This document shows positions 51,496 through 63,554 of a stretch of 64,000 bases of DNA, one piece after another. The notes under the pieces are model-generated. The model saw nothing but the letters and a program-made list of their open reading frames with translations. It searched no databases and was not told the DNA's origin. The stretch covers positions 434,001-498,000 of the forward strand of contig NC_009497.1 of assembly GCF_000063605.1 (NCBI RefSeq), read 5' to 3'. The position numbers were made by a program, and so were the translations under genes. Position 1 is the stretch's first letter. Every line of letters begins with the position of its first letter. The stretch is from Mycoplasmopsis agalactiae PG2. Its GTDB lineage: Bacteria; Bacillota_I; Bacilli_A; Mycoplasmatales; Metamycoplasmataceae.

Positions 51496-54130
51496 CGGGT
51501 AAATAGTCCTTAATTAAACTTTCAATATCTTCAGAATAATTCATCTTGCCCATAGCTAATATTGGCGCACCACCGCCGCGGCCATTAAGTTCTGAAGCTA
51601 GTTTTTTAAACATTTTATTAGCATCAATTGCTCTAGTTGCAATAGCTAATAATAATTCATTTTCATTCTTTGATCCTATTATTGCTACTGTTTTGCCTAA
51701 TTGGAACTTATCTCTTATTGATGCAGCAATTAATTTAACTGCTGAAGCATCAACATCTAAATTAATATAAACATCATAATCTTTGATTTTGTCGAATTTG
51801 ACTGTTTCATAGTCAAATTCAAGATTTGAGCTTTCTTTTAATAATTGTTTATAAACTTCTCTTAGCTCATCAATTCTTTTATTAATTGATGCATTTAATG
51901 TTTCAATATCTGGTTCATTTTCGTTAATTGCAGGAGCTACATAGTCACTCTTAAGTTCTTTAATTTTCTTAATAATTGTTGCTAATTCTTCATTAAGTTT
52001 TTTATTAACTTTACTTAAGTATTCATTAACTAATTTGCTTGAGCTTATAGCTCTAATTCTAAATACACCTGCTTGCTTTTTCTCAACATTAGTAATCTTA
52101 AAGCTTTCCAATTTAGAAGTGTTGCTTAAGTGAGTTCCACCACATAGGTCACTAGTGATATCACCAAAACGAACAACTCTAATTGCTCTAGGATCCATAT
52201 ATTCGCCTTCTTCCAAGGTCATAATTGCGCCCATTTCTCTGGCTTTATCAACTGTAGTTGTGATATATTCACGATCAATAGATTTTGTAATGTAACTTCT
52301 TACTAAATCTTCAACAGCTTTAATTTGTTCGTCACTAGGTTTTTCATCTGCTGGAAAGTCGAATGTTAGTCTTTCTTCATTATTATCTGAACCTAATTGC
52401 TCAATGTGAGAACCTAAGACATTTCTTAAAGCACAGAATAATAAGTGTGTTCCTGAGTGGTTTCTTTCTAAGCCAATTCTTATATTAGGATCAACAAATG
52501 AAGAAACTGGTTCATGATTATTCATTTTACCTTCTACAAAATGAATGTGATTACCAAATTTATCTTTGAAAACATCTATTATTTTGATCTTGTTTTCACC
52601 TTGAATTATAAAACCTTTGTCATGTCTTTGACCACCACTAGTTGCATAAAATGGAGTAGTTTCTAAAAGTACATATCCGCCTGTTTCAAAGCCTTCTACT
52701 TCATTTTCTTCATCAAAAAGTTTAAGTACTTTAGAATTAGCACTTAGCTCAGAATAACCAACAAAGTTGTCCATTTTTTTATCAATTAATGCTAAAGAAT
52801 TAATAACTTTATCCATTCCAGTAGCCTTGCCACCTTTTGAAGCTAAAGCATGCTTTTCTTTAGCTAATTCAAAAGCATCCATATCAACACTTATGCCTTT
52901 TTGATGCAAAATTTCAGCTGTTAATTCAATAGGAAAGCCGTATGTTTCTAATAAATTAAAGGCAACTGCACCATCAAAAACTTTATTTTCATTATCTAAA
53001 AATGACTCTAGTAGTATCTTGCCTTTTTCAATTGTTTTACTAAACAATAACTCTTCTTCTTTAATGGCATCAATAACATCTTTTTCGTTATATTCATAAG
53101 GCAATGAATCTTTTACTACTTTAACTAATTTATGTAAAAATAAGTCTTTTATGCCCAATTGCATACCTTTGTAGTATGACCTTCTTAAAAGTCTTCTAAT
53201 TATATAGCCGCGTCCAACATTAGAAACTTTTGCGCCATCAGCTATTGCATTAACTACTGTTCTAATATGGTCGGCAATAATCTTAAAATTAGTGTTAATT
53301 TCACCTTGATGTTCGTCCTTAGCAAAATAGTTTTCAATTACATATTTGTATGGTGAGTATTTTTCTATTTCTCTAATAATGTTAATAAATAAATCAGAAT
53401 CGTAGTTAGTAGGTACATCTTGCATAATACTTGCTAATCTTTCTAAGCCAGCACCAGTATCGATGTTTTTTTGCTTTAATTCAGTGTAATTACCTTCGCC
53501 ATCATTATTGAATTGTGAAAAGACTATATTTCAGATCTCAATATATCTGTCGTTTTCTATATCGTTTTTTAATAAATCAAGCCCACGACGGTCATATTTT
53601 TCGCCACGGTCATAAAAAATTTCAGTACATGGTCCACATGGGCCAGATCCTAAATCTCAAAAGTTAGTGTCTCTTGTGCCACTAATTAAATGTGATTCAT
53701 CAACACCATTTTCTAGTCAATAATTTTTAGCTTCTAAGTCTTCTTCATAGTATGTAAAGTATAATTTTTCAAAGTCCATTTCTAAGACATTTACTAAAAA
53801 TTCTTTCGCATATGCAATGGCTTCTTTTTTAAAATAGTTGCCAATTGAAAAATTGCCAAGCATTTCAAAAAAGGTGTGGTGTCTGCTGGTTACACCTACA
53901 TTTTCTATATCATTAGTTCTTATTGCTTTTTGACTATTAGTAAGTCTAAATGCAGGTGGTACTTTTTTACCCGAAAAGTAATTTTTCAAAGTTGCAACAC
54001 CTGAATTAATTCATAATAGTGATGAATCATTAACAGGAATTAATGACTTGCTTTCAATAACTAAGTGATTTTTTGATTCAAAAAAATCTAATCACTTCTG
54101 TCTTATCTCAGTCGATGTTAATTTTTTCAT
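51488..54130 (-). CDS. alaS: Alanyl-tRNA synthetase
   Basis: 880 aa, full length. Class II catalytic core at the N-terminus ([23 protein letters not shown]). The editing domain has H-S-G-T-H and the C-G-G-T-H zinc site. The C-Ala domain ends with G-R-G-G-G-A-P. It charges tRNA-Ala and clears Ser/Gly mischarging. Ten or so TGA Trp codons. First gene of alaS-ruvX-50337, and mnmA lies 10 nt upstream in the same direction. Confidence 0.97.
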
Positions 54131-54140
54131 AAATACCACC

Positions 54141-55280
<1,140 letters not shown>

Positions 55281-55435
55281 TTACCATTTATTTGGCTTCT
55301 AATTTTCCGATTCCAAGCTCATTTTTAAATATTTTTATTGCTTTACACTTTAGTTTGTTTACTATTGCAAATTATTAGCAAAATATGCTTATGCTATAAT
55401 AAAAATGAATGTTTTTAAAATTCATAGGAGGTATT

Positions 55436-56164
55436 ATGCCAACACCACATTTAAGTTGTAATAAAGGAGAAATTGCTAAAATAGTTTTAATGCCAGGTGA
55501 TCCCTTAAGAGCTGAATATATGGCTAAAAAGTTTTTAACTAATCCTAAATTAGTTTCTTCTGTAAGAAATATTTATTTTTACACTGGTGAATATAAGGGC
55601 AAATTAGTTACTATAGGAGCTAGCGGTATGGGTGTAGCTAGCATGGGAATCTATGCCTATGAATTGTTTACTGAATATGATGTAGATGTTATTATAAGAC
55701 TAGGTTCAACTGGCTCATATGTTGACTGATTAGACACTAAACAGCCAGTTTTAGTAAAAAGAGCATATGCTGATGGCTTAGGTTTTGTGTCACTAATGAC
55801 AGGTGAAAAAACTCATAATGCTTATCCTGATAAAGATATAGTTAAATTATTAAAAAAGTCTGCTAAAAAGAAAAAAATAAATGTGCTTGATGTTGCTTGT
55901 CATACAACTGATGTGTTTTATAGTCTAAGACCTTTAGAAGAGACAATAAGGAAAACTAAATGTCAAACAGTTGATAATGAATGCTTTGGTCTCTTTACAA
56001 CTGCTAAAAGATGTAATAAAAAATCTGCTGCATTACTAAGTGTTTCTGAAAATATAGTAACTGGAAAATCAATGACTAGCGATGAAAGACTGCTAGAATT
56101 TTCACAGATGTTTGAGGTCGCTCTTAATGCTTTAGATGATATTTATAAGCATATTGAGAAATAA
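55436..56164 (+). CDS. deoD: Purine nucleoside phosphorylase (DeoD type)
   Basis: 242 aa, typical for the hexameric bacterial enzyme. M-P-T-P-H-L, phosphate site M-P-G-D-P-L-R-A and G-A-S-G-M-G-V-A-S-M-G, then S-D-E-R (catalytic Asp region) near the C-terminus. It splits purine (deoxy)nucleosides to base and (deoxy)ribose-1-phosphate for salvage, feeding hpt. A strong AGGAGG precedes the ATG. Monocistronic with its own terminator. Confidence 0.96.
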
Positions 56165-56186
56165 TAATCCTTTTCATGATTTAAAG

Positions 56187-56215
56187 TTCAGGTTTGTACC
56201 TGAATTTTTATTTTT
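56187..56215 (+). terminator. Terminator of deoD
   Basis: TTCAGGT-TTGT-ACCTGAA, 7-bp stem with a 4-nt loop, then TTTTTATTTTT. Confidence 0.9.
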
Positions 56216-56341
56216 CAGCCTACTTATTTTTGCTAAATGTGACTATTTTTCAGACTTATAAGGAAATTCTTATTTATTTTTTGGGATTTTCTGAAAAAAT
56301 ATGTTAAGATGTTGAACATTATAAAGGTATATATCAACAAT

Positions 56342-57250
56342 ATGAACAAAAAATTTAAAATTTTAACACCATTTGCAGCTGTATATGTAGTTGCAGCTAT
56401 AATAACATCTGTTGTATTTGCATCCCCCACAAATAATCTAGATAAATCTAGATTAGAAAAGCTTAATGATCCTATAAATTCTTTTGGCGATCCTAAAAAT
56501 ATTGAGCTAAAAGATGATACTGAAAAAGTAGAGAAATTTCCTAATACTGAATCTTCAATAAGCGATATTAATGGATTCATTTCAAAAAGTGCTATTAACA
56601 CTTCGAATATGACTTCTACCAATAGTGCTATAAATCAGCAATCTAAGAATAATTATTGGTTTTTAAACACTAAATTTTGAGAAGATCTAAACTTTGATTT
56701 TATTGGTTTTGATGAAGAAAGCAAACAAAAAGATGACAAAAAGAAATCTGAAAAGTCAAAATTAGATGCTAAGTCAGAATCAAAAAGTGATTCTTGATAC
56801 AATAACACTAAGTTTTGAGAAAATCTAGGTTTTGATTTCATTACTTCTGACCATAATACCTATAAAACAGATACAAAAGTTATAGAAATATATAAAATTA
56901 AGGAAATAATCGAAGAAAAAGAAAAAAAGATAAATTCTGTTAATGAAGCATCTTCTGAAAAAAATGAAATAAAAGAGAAATCAGTTGATGATTTAGAAAA
57001 AATGCTTGCAGAATTAGAAAAAAGACTCTTTGGTAGTTTTCGAGATGCAGTTATAGTAAAAGAGAACATTGATAAAGAAATTAGCAATCTAGAGAAAAAT
57101 AAAGAGGATAATGAATCAAAACTAAATGAATATATAAACAAAAGAAAAGAAGCAGGTGAAAGGTTAACTAAAGAAAATGATGAATATTTTGAATACAAAA
57201 AATTAATTGAAGTATTGCAAGAAAAACTGAAAAAAATTAAGCAAAAGTAA
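56342..57250 (+). CDS. Surface/membrane coiled-coil protein with internal repeat
   Basis: 302 aa. The N-terminal hydrophobic segment I-L-T-P-F-A-A-V-Y-V-V-A-A-I-I-T-S-V-V-F is a signal or anchor without a lipobox. The middle part carries a duplicated motif N-T-K-F-W-E-x-L-x-F-D-F (near residues 115-130 and 158-172). The last ~120 residues are coiled coil (Lys/Glu-rich). ATG 56342 has AAAGG 12 nt upstream. An in-frame ATG at 56309 would add 11 residues. Function unknown. It lies next to the helicase gene, with convergent transcription. Confidence 0.7.
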
Positions 57251-57335
57251 AAATCACTGTTTAATTTTTTATTTTAATTTGTGTTATTAAAATTCTTACC
57301 TTATTAAAAAGGTATCAAATTAATTTTGCTTTAGT

Positions 57336-60314
57336 TTATCTAATAAATTTCGCTATTAAAACTACTGATAAAATCACTAGTGCAACAGTAATAAAATATG
57401 TTATTCACATCACTTTGTGAATTTTCTTTTTTTCTTTTTTTTAAAGATTCTTTGATAGATTTCCTAGAATTCAAATCTGCTTGAGATGCTGGTTTATGTT
57501 TATTTTCAGATCTGACAATATCTTCAGATAACATTAAGTTTTTCTCAGTTAAAATCTGATTAGTATATGGATTGTTTTTTTCAGTAACGTTAAGTGAAAT
57601 CTGCTTGTTATCATTCTGTTGAACATAGTTATCAAAACGATATTCTGTTTTGGATGAATTTTTGGCTATAACATAATTTGATTCAACAAAAATGTGTTTT
57701 TCACTGGCTACATATTCATCATGCACTTCTGATATTTGAGTGCTATTGCTGGCTTGATAGTTATTGTTGTAGTCAAAAACAGGTAATTCTAATTTGTATA
57801 AATTTTTATCATATGCAATTTTATAGGCAGATTCATCATTTTTAGTTATTCTTTTAATTCGACTATTAGTTACAAATCCCTCGTGTGTTAGCTCAAGCAT
57901 TTGCATAATCTTAAGTTCATCTATAGCATCAAGCAATGCATTATGTACTTCACTATATTGATTATTTCCTGATAGTAGTCTATATGTTGGCTCAACTCCT
58001 CAATTTCTTATTAGTGCTCCGCTTTTATGTGTTGGGGAATTTTTAGGTATAAAATCATTAGTGTTAACATTTCTAGCGGGTATACTAATGTCAAATCACT
58101 TGTATAAATTATGCAATTCAGGTAAATGGTTGTAATCATATTTAGTATATGAAAATAAGTCTGATATATTGTAATAATCTAAAAATTCAATAAGTTTTCC
58201 AACTGCTTCTTCATATGTATTAACCACATAATCTTTTATTCCATATTTCTCTAATTCTGGAATGTGGTAAACATTGCTGTACATTGATGGCGATTGTTCT
58301 CGTTCACCTATTAATCAGTAATTTTGGTCAACTAACTTGAAGTTGTTTTTATCTGCTATAGCAACTCCTATCGACACAACTTCATTGAAAAAATTAGTTT
58401 CAACATCAATTACTGCAATATTACTGTCCTCGGTTATAGTCTCACCGTATTCACCTTTTTTATAATCATTTTTAATTCATGGCGCATCATAGTTTATATT
58501 GTTAATATCTATTTTAAAATTGCCTTTTGATATAGCTAAGGCCACTTTGTTTGCAAAGTCATTCTTGTCTTTTATTTTTATGTTGTAAGCTGTATTATTT
58601 TTAACATTTCAAAGAATACCTTTGTCTAAATTAAGTGCAAACATATACATTGCTGTTTGTAAAAAATTATTTTGTGATAATTCATTCACAAATTTTAGTT
58701 CATAAACAGTGTCATCTTTTACTACATCTGCAAGGCCAAATATACGCATCTCATAGTTATTTAGATGATTTCTAAATACTAATCCGCATCCTTCTTGAAC
58801 TATTTCATTTCTACCCAACATCGTACTAATTCTATTATGTATAAGTTTCTTTTCATGTTCATTAACAAAATCAGTCGCTGCTTGTTTTATATATCGCATC
58901 TGATTTGTTTCCATTGCAGTTAAAAACAAAATCAAATCATTCACTGTATCTCTTTGCACAACAAAATCTTTTTTATAGATTTCTTCTCATTTCGATCCTT
59001 TGATTAATTGAAATTCAATTTCTTTTTTTATATTATATGAATTAAAATATGATGCTTCCTGATAAATACCAATGCACGGACTTAGATCTATCAAATAATC
59101 ATTTTGTTTTATATTAATTGTTGAGTTATCTCTGATATCAATTAAATCAACTTCTAAACAGTTATACACATCAGTTAAGTGCTCACTAAATTTATGTTCA
59201 AACATGTCTGAAATTCTATATCAGCGTACAAGTTGTTCCTCAATAGTTAGATCATTTTTAAGTTCGTGTTCATTTAATAAGTCATAATATTCGTTAAGGA
59301 AAATAATTTTTCTTTTGCCTCTGCTTGCTGCAACAGCAAAAATATTTTTAATAATTGTTGGGTTGGTATCATATTGTTGAAGCCTTCATCCATAATATCA
59401 GTATGATCAGTCAAAAACAACACAAATTGGTCTTTCTAAGCCTTTAGAGCTATCAAATGTTGTAAAAATGGCTGAATCTTTTTTTGGCTCAACCATTTTT
59501 TCTTCATCTCGTATGCTAGCATATACAGTTTTTTATTGAACTTTTCTGGATAATTATTTTCTAATTCATTAAGAACTTCAGTAATTAATCCTCTTCTACT
59601 TCCTAAGCACAAAATATCCTTAGGATCCTGAGTTGATAAAAATTGAATAATTTCATCTTTATTTTTATATTCTATTTCACAATTTTCATTCACACCTACA
59701 ATATTTTTATTTCAAACTCTACCAAGCATTGCTCCATGCTCTTTAGGCATTCTAAATGATTGAGTAAAGCTAATCTTTTCATAATTTACCAAAAAGTTAT
59801 TTATGAATTCATCTGCCTTTAAAGTTGTTGAGTCATATATTTTCTGATCCATATCTCCAACAGCCACAATTTGTATATTTGGATTATGCTCCTTGATTCT
59901 TGTCAACAAATCACTAATCTCAGTGTTAATGTCTTGATATTCATCAAGAACTAAAATGTCGTAATTTCCTGGAACAATATCAGTTTCAAGATAGTCTTTT
60001 ATAGCATCGTTACCTGATGTCTTTATATTGTTTCTTATAAGTATTCCGTATGCAAAGCCATGATAATTTGTTGTGGTAACATTTTTATTCCTAATTTTGT
60101 TTTTGGCATCTAGTTTCAATAATTTATTGTATGTTAAATACAAAATTTTCTTTGTTATGGACAACTCATTACATAATGCTTGTATTGCAGTTGTTTTACC
60201 GCTGCCTATGCACGCATCTACCAAAACATTTTTACCTTCTCTGACTAAATCAATCATTTTTTGTTGTTCAGAAGTTAAATTTTTGTATGATAAAACAAAG
60301 TTGTTAGAACTCAT
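57336..60314 (-). pseudogene. Helicase-nuclease-exonuclease multidomain protein (split by A-tract indels)
   Basis: Restored length about 990 aa. SF1 (UvrD-like) motor: Walker A G-S-G-K-T at 37-41, L-V-L-D-E-Y-Q-D, V-G-D-M-D-Q, T-Q-S-F-R-M, D-S-S-K-G-L-E and A-S-R-G-K. Then a RecB-like PD-(D/E)XK nuclease near 526-541 (G-L-A-D-V-V...V-Y-E-L-K). Then a DEDD exonuclease starting at V-I-D-V-E-T (about 635). Then a Ser/Asn-rich region. The A6 run at 59529-59534 (seven needed) ends the first frame at TAG 59436 between helicase motifs IV and V. The long second frame is open to 57340. Another A-run indel near 57425-57450 removes a C-terminal membrane helix (V-A-L-V-I-L-S-V-V-L-I) ending at 57336. Confidence 0.75.
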
Positions 60315-60360
60315 ATAACCCCTAAGAATTAGTATTATTCAAAATGCTACTAAGTATAGG

Positions 60361-60398
60361 TTGCAAAAATTTTGCCCATTTTTTAGGGCAAAATGCAA
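60361..60398. other. Hairpin before the helicase gene
   Basis: TTGCA (60361-60365) / TGCAA (60394-60398) encloses TTTTGCCC / GGGCAAAA with an 8-nt loop. It lies 46 nt before the helicase ATG, in its likely 5' leader. Confidence 0.5.
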
Positions 60399-60501
60399 CA
60401 ATTTATTTTAAAAATCATACACTATATTCGAAGTTATCCTTTGGTATGGAATGAATATGAAATTATTTCTAAAAAAATTTAGTTTAAAAACGTAAATATT
60501 G

Positions 60502-60534
60502 CAAAAATACCACAATTTTATTGTGATATTTTTG
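60502..60534. other. 33-bp near-perfect palindrome in divergent promoter region
   Basis: CAAAAATACCACAAT-TTT-ATTGTGATATTTTTG, 15-3-15 with one mismatch, between the divergent helicase and DUF285 surface protein genes. Candidate operator. The -10 TATAAT of the surface gene is at 60566-60571. Confidence 0.5.
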
Positions 60535-60610
60535 TCATTATGCTTTTTGACTAAAACTCCTTATTTATAATACTGCATGAATATTTTAATAATTAGAAGG
60601 ACATGTAAAA

Positions 60611-62026
60611 ATGAAGAAAAAACTTACTATTGCCCTTTCATCAGTAATTGGTACTGCACTGCTAGCAACTGCTATTGCAGTTCCAATCGCTTTGCATCAA
60701 AAAAATAAAAAACCACTTATGATTAATAATAATTTTGGCGCTATCAAAAATCCTAAAGATATGAATGATTTAATGATAGATGATGGCGATATGACTAAAA
60801 GTCATCCACCATTAATGAAATCTGAACCAGTGGATCTTAGTTCTCTTATTAATAAAGCAAGTTTAGGCTTAATAATTACAGAAAATGATTTACCTACTGA
60901 AAAGCAATTATTAGATTTAGTTAAGAAAGAAAATCCCGGCTTAGGTGAACAGGCCTTACAGTCTTTAACTGTTGAAAACATCTCTAAAGAAGGTTCAACA
61001 ATAACTTCTAAAAATAAAGATGATTTTTCAGGAGAAATAAAGCTTGAATATAGATCTAGAACAAATAGTGAACAAGATGAATATAACAAGAAAACAACTG
61101 AACTAGTAAAAACAACATGGAATAATTCATTTAAAAATAAAATGCACAACCTTATGACATTTGGTGAAATTTTTGATAGCCTAGTGAAAAAAGTTAATAG
61201 AGAAGATAGCAAGATTACTATTGATGAAGACTTGAAAAAAACTTACATTACGACATATTTAAAAAACGGTGCTAATAGTGGCAGTAGTGGTTCAGGATCT
61301 AACGGTGTTCAAGGTAATAGCGACAATAAAGAATTTGTTGTTAAAGTTGAAGATAAAGATGAAATTAAATTAGAAATTGGCTTTGCCAGGGGGGGGACTG
61401 TTCCTACCAAATACATTGACAAAAATGGTAAAGAAGTTAGCGCAGATAGTTGAGATTTATCTAACATAGATGCTGCTGTTATCACTAAAATTGGCTTCCA
61501 TGATTACAAAGGAAGCATTAGAGTACCTGTTATGCCTAAAAATGTTAAGCAAGTACCAAAAGAATTGCCGTCAGTAGTAACTAGTTTAGAAAAAACGTTT
61601 AAAGGATTAAAAAGTGACAAAGTACTAGGAATTGAAAGCTGAGATACGTCAAATATTACAAATTTATCAGAAACATTTATTGATGCCGAAAACTTTAATC
61701 AGGACTTGTCAAATTGAAAAACCTTAAATGTCACAGATATGTCAGCAACATTTTTTAATGCTAAAAAATTCAATAGTCCATTAGATAAATGAGATACATC
61801 TAATGTGGAAAATATGCAATCAATGTTCTATGGTGCATCTGAATTTAATCAAAATATAAGTGAATGAAATGTGAAAAAAGTAAAAGAGCATAGTAATTTT
61901 TGCACGAATTCTGGCCTAAAATGTGGAATGACTGAACCTGAATGTAAAGCTCAAAATTGTCCGACGTTTTGTTGCGAAAATAATAAACAATGCGAAATGT
62001 GTAAAAAAGCAATGGCAATGAAATAG
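60611..62026 (+). CDS. DUF285 (BspA-like repeat) surface protein with G8 tract and Cys-rich tail
   Basis: 471 aa. N-terminal anchor/signal helix without a lipobox (I-A-L-S-S-V-I-G-T-A-L-L-A-T-A-I-A-V), then a polar stalk, then DUF285 repeats (W-D-T-S-N-I/V-x-N/D-M...F-N-Q/S) at about residues 340-425, and a final ~45 residues with eight Cys (two adjacent). The G8 run at 61389-61396 (R-G-G codons) is in frame here, but gain or loss of one G would truncate the protein at about 260 aa before the repeats. AGAAGGA and TATAAT precede the ATG. DUF285 proteins are variable surface antigens/adhesins in mycoplasmas. Confidence 0.82.
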
Positions 62027-62093
62027 CTTTATACACCATATTGAAACTAAATTATTAAACAGTTCATAAACCACTATCAAACAAGTAAAAAAG

Positions 62094-62119
62094 AAAACTC
62101 CGCCATTGGAGTTTTTATT
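62094..62119. terminator. Bidirectional terminator between convergent genes
   Basis: AAAACTCC (62094-62101) / GGAGTTTT (62108-62115) with T-runs on both strands, shared by the DUF285 gene (plus) and the transglutaminase-like gene (minus). Confidence 0.85.
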
Positions 62120-62126
62120 TTCTACT

Positions 62127-63554
62127 TTAGTTGATTGTAACTGTAATTGCTTCTGAAGCTAATGTGTTTTCATTTGCAATTGTTCTTATTTGGTAAGTAC
62201 CACTAGCTAAATTAGAAAGCTTTCTAGTTGTTATTTTTGTTCAGCTACCTTGATTTTCTAAACGAAATTCCATTGAGTTATCAACACCAACAATTACTCT
62301 GTTATGAACCCTAACTTTGTTTCTAAGATCGTTGTCATTACCTTTTAAAAGTGGAATAACTTGAATATCTGATTCATACATATTGGCACTGTGTTTATGA
62401 CGAACCGAGATTGAACCGAGCACAACATTATTTATTTCAAAGTTATCGTTTGTAATATTTTTTCACTCACCAAAATTATTACGGGATTCCATACCTGATG
62501 AAACATTAGTTAGCTTAATTGAATTATCGCTTAATGAAATTATTTTAGCTTCTGGTGTTTGATGTTTTTGAACATCAAATTCAAATTCATTTGTGCCAGT
62601 AATATTAAATTTATGACCATATTTTTTAATATCTAGTTTAACTTTAGTTTTTTCATATTTTGTAAAGTGATCTAGGTAAACAATATAGCCATCACTAACT
62701 TTTTCAACATTGTTAACCATTGCATTTGTTACAATAAAGTTTCCTTTATCTAAAGATACTTCATTTGGATTTAATGTAACTTTTAGTGAATATTTGCCAA
62801 ATGTTTTGCCTAAATTACTATTTTGGCTTACTGATGCACTAATTTCTTTAAGTTGGAAATTATTGCTAAAGTCCTTGAATGCGTATCTTATTTTTTTATA
62901 ACTTACTCATGAAATAGGAGACTCGTGATATTTATCGATTCTTACTCCACGCTCTTCTAATTTGCGTGATAAATTCTCTAAATTATGTGGTAGCGCATAA
63001 ACATCTAGTCAATTCGAGTCACTAAAGTCACTTGCTTTTTCAAATTTTTGGTCAAATAATGCCATTGCTTCATCAACATTAGAAACATAACTTGCATTTT
63101 TGTGATTTCTAAAACGATTGCCCATTCTGTCTTTGTAGTGGTTGTAAAAGCCTTTAGCATATGAAAAATCATCATCATGCATTAAGAAGTAATTGTATGT
63201 GACTTTGTGTTTGTCAACTCTATCTATTGCTTTGCCTTTAGTCAAATCAACCCTGTCAGATGTTGTATCAACATGATATCATTTGCCTTCAATTTCAACT
63301 AAGTTTCAAGCATGTTTTACACTTCTTCAACTAGCTATATTTCCAGTCATCATTATGCTTAAAATTTTCATTTCATGCATTAGCATGTTGAATCCATTTG
63401 CATATCCAGTACATATTGCATTTTTTTCAATAAGTGCCGAATGAGCTGATTGATCTTTTCAAATATCACCAGTATCAACATATGTAACATTAGCAGTTAA
63501 TCACTCGTGTGCTTTAATTATTTTTTCTAATGTAGATAGATCTTTTTCACTCAG
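62127..63554 (-). CDS. Transglutaminase-like surface protein, C-terminal part
   Basis: About 475 aa open frame after two stop codons. The transglutaminase-like Cys-His-Asp core is complete: A-I-C-T-G-Y-A-N-G-F (Cys), K-H-A-W-N-L-V-E-I-E-G-K-W-Y (His) and H-V-D-T-T-S-D (Asp). The C-terminal part has Ig/FN3-like beta segments (Y-Q-I-R-T-I-A-N-E, A-I-T-V-T-I-N). Such domains act as cysteine peptidases or crosslinkers on cell surfaces. No start codon with a ribosome site is seen after the stops, so this is probably the remainder of one longer gene. Confidence 0.7.
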
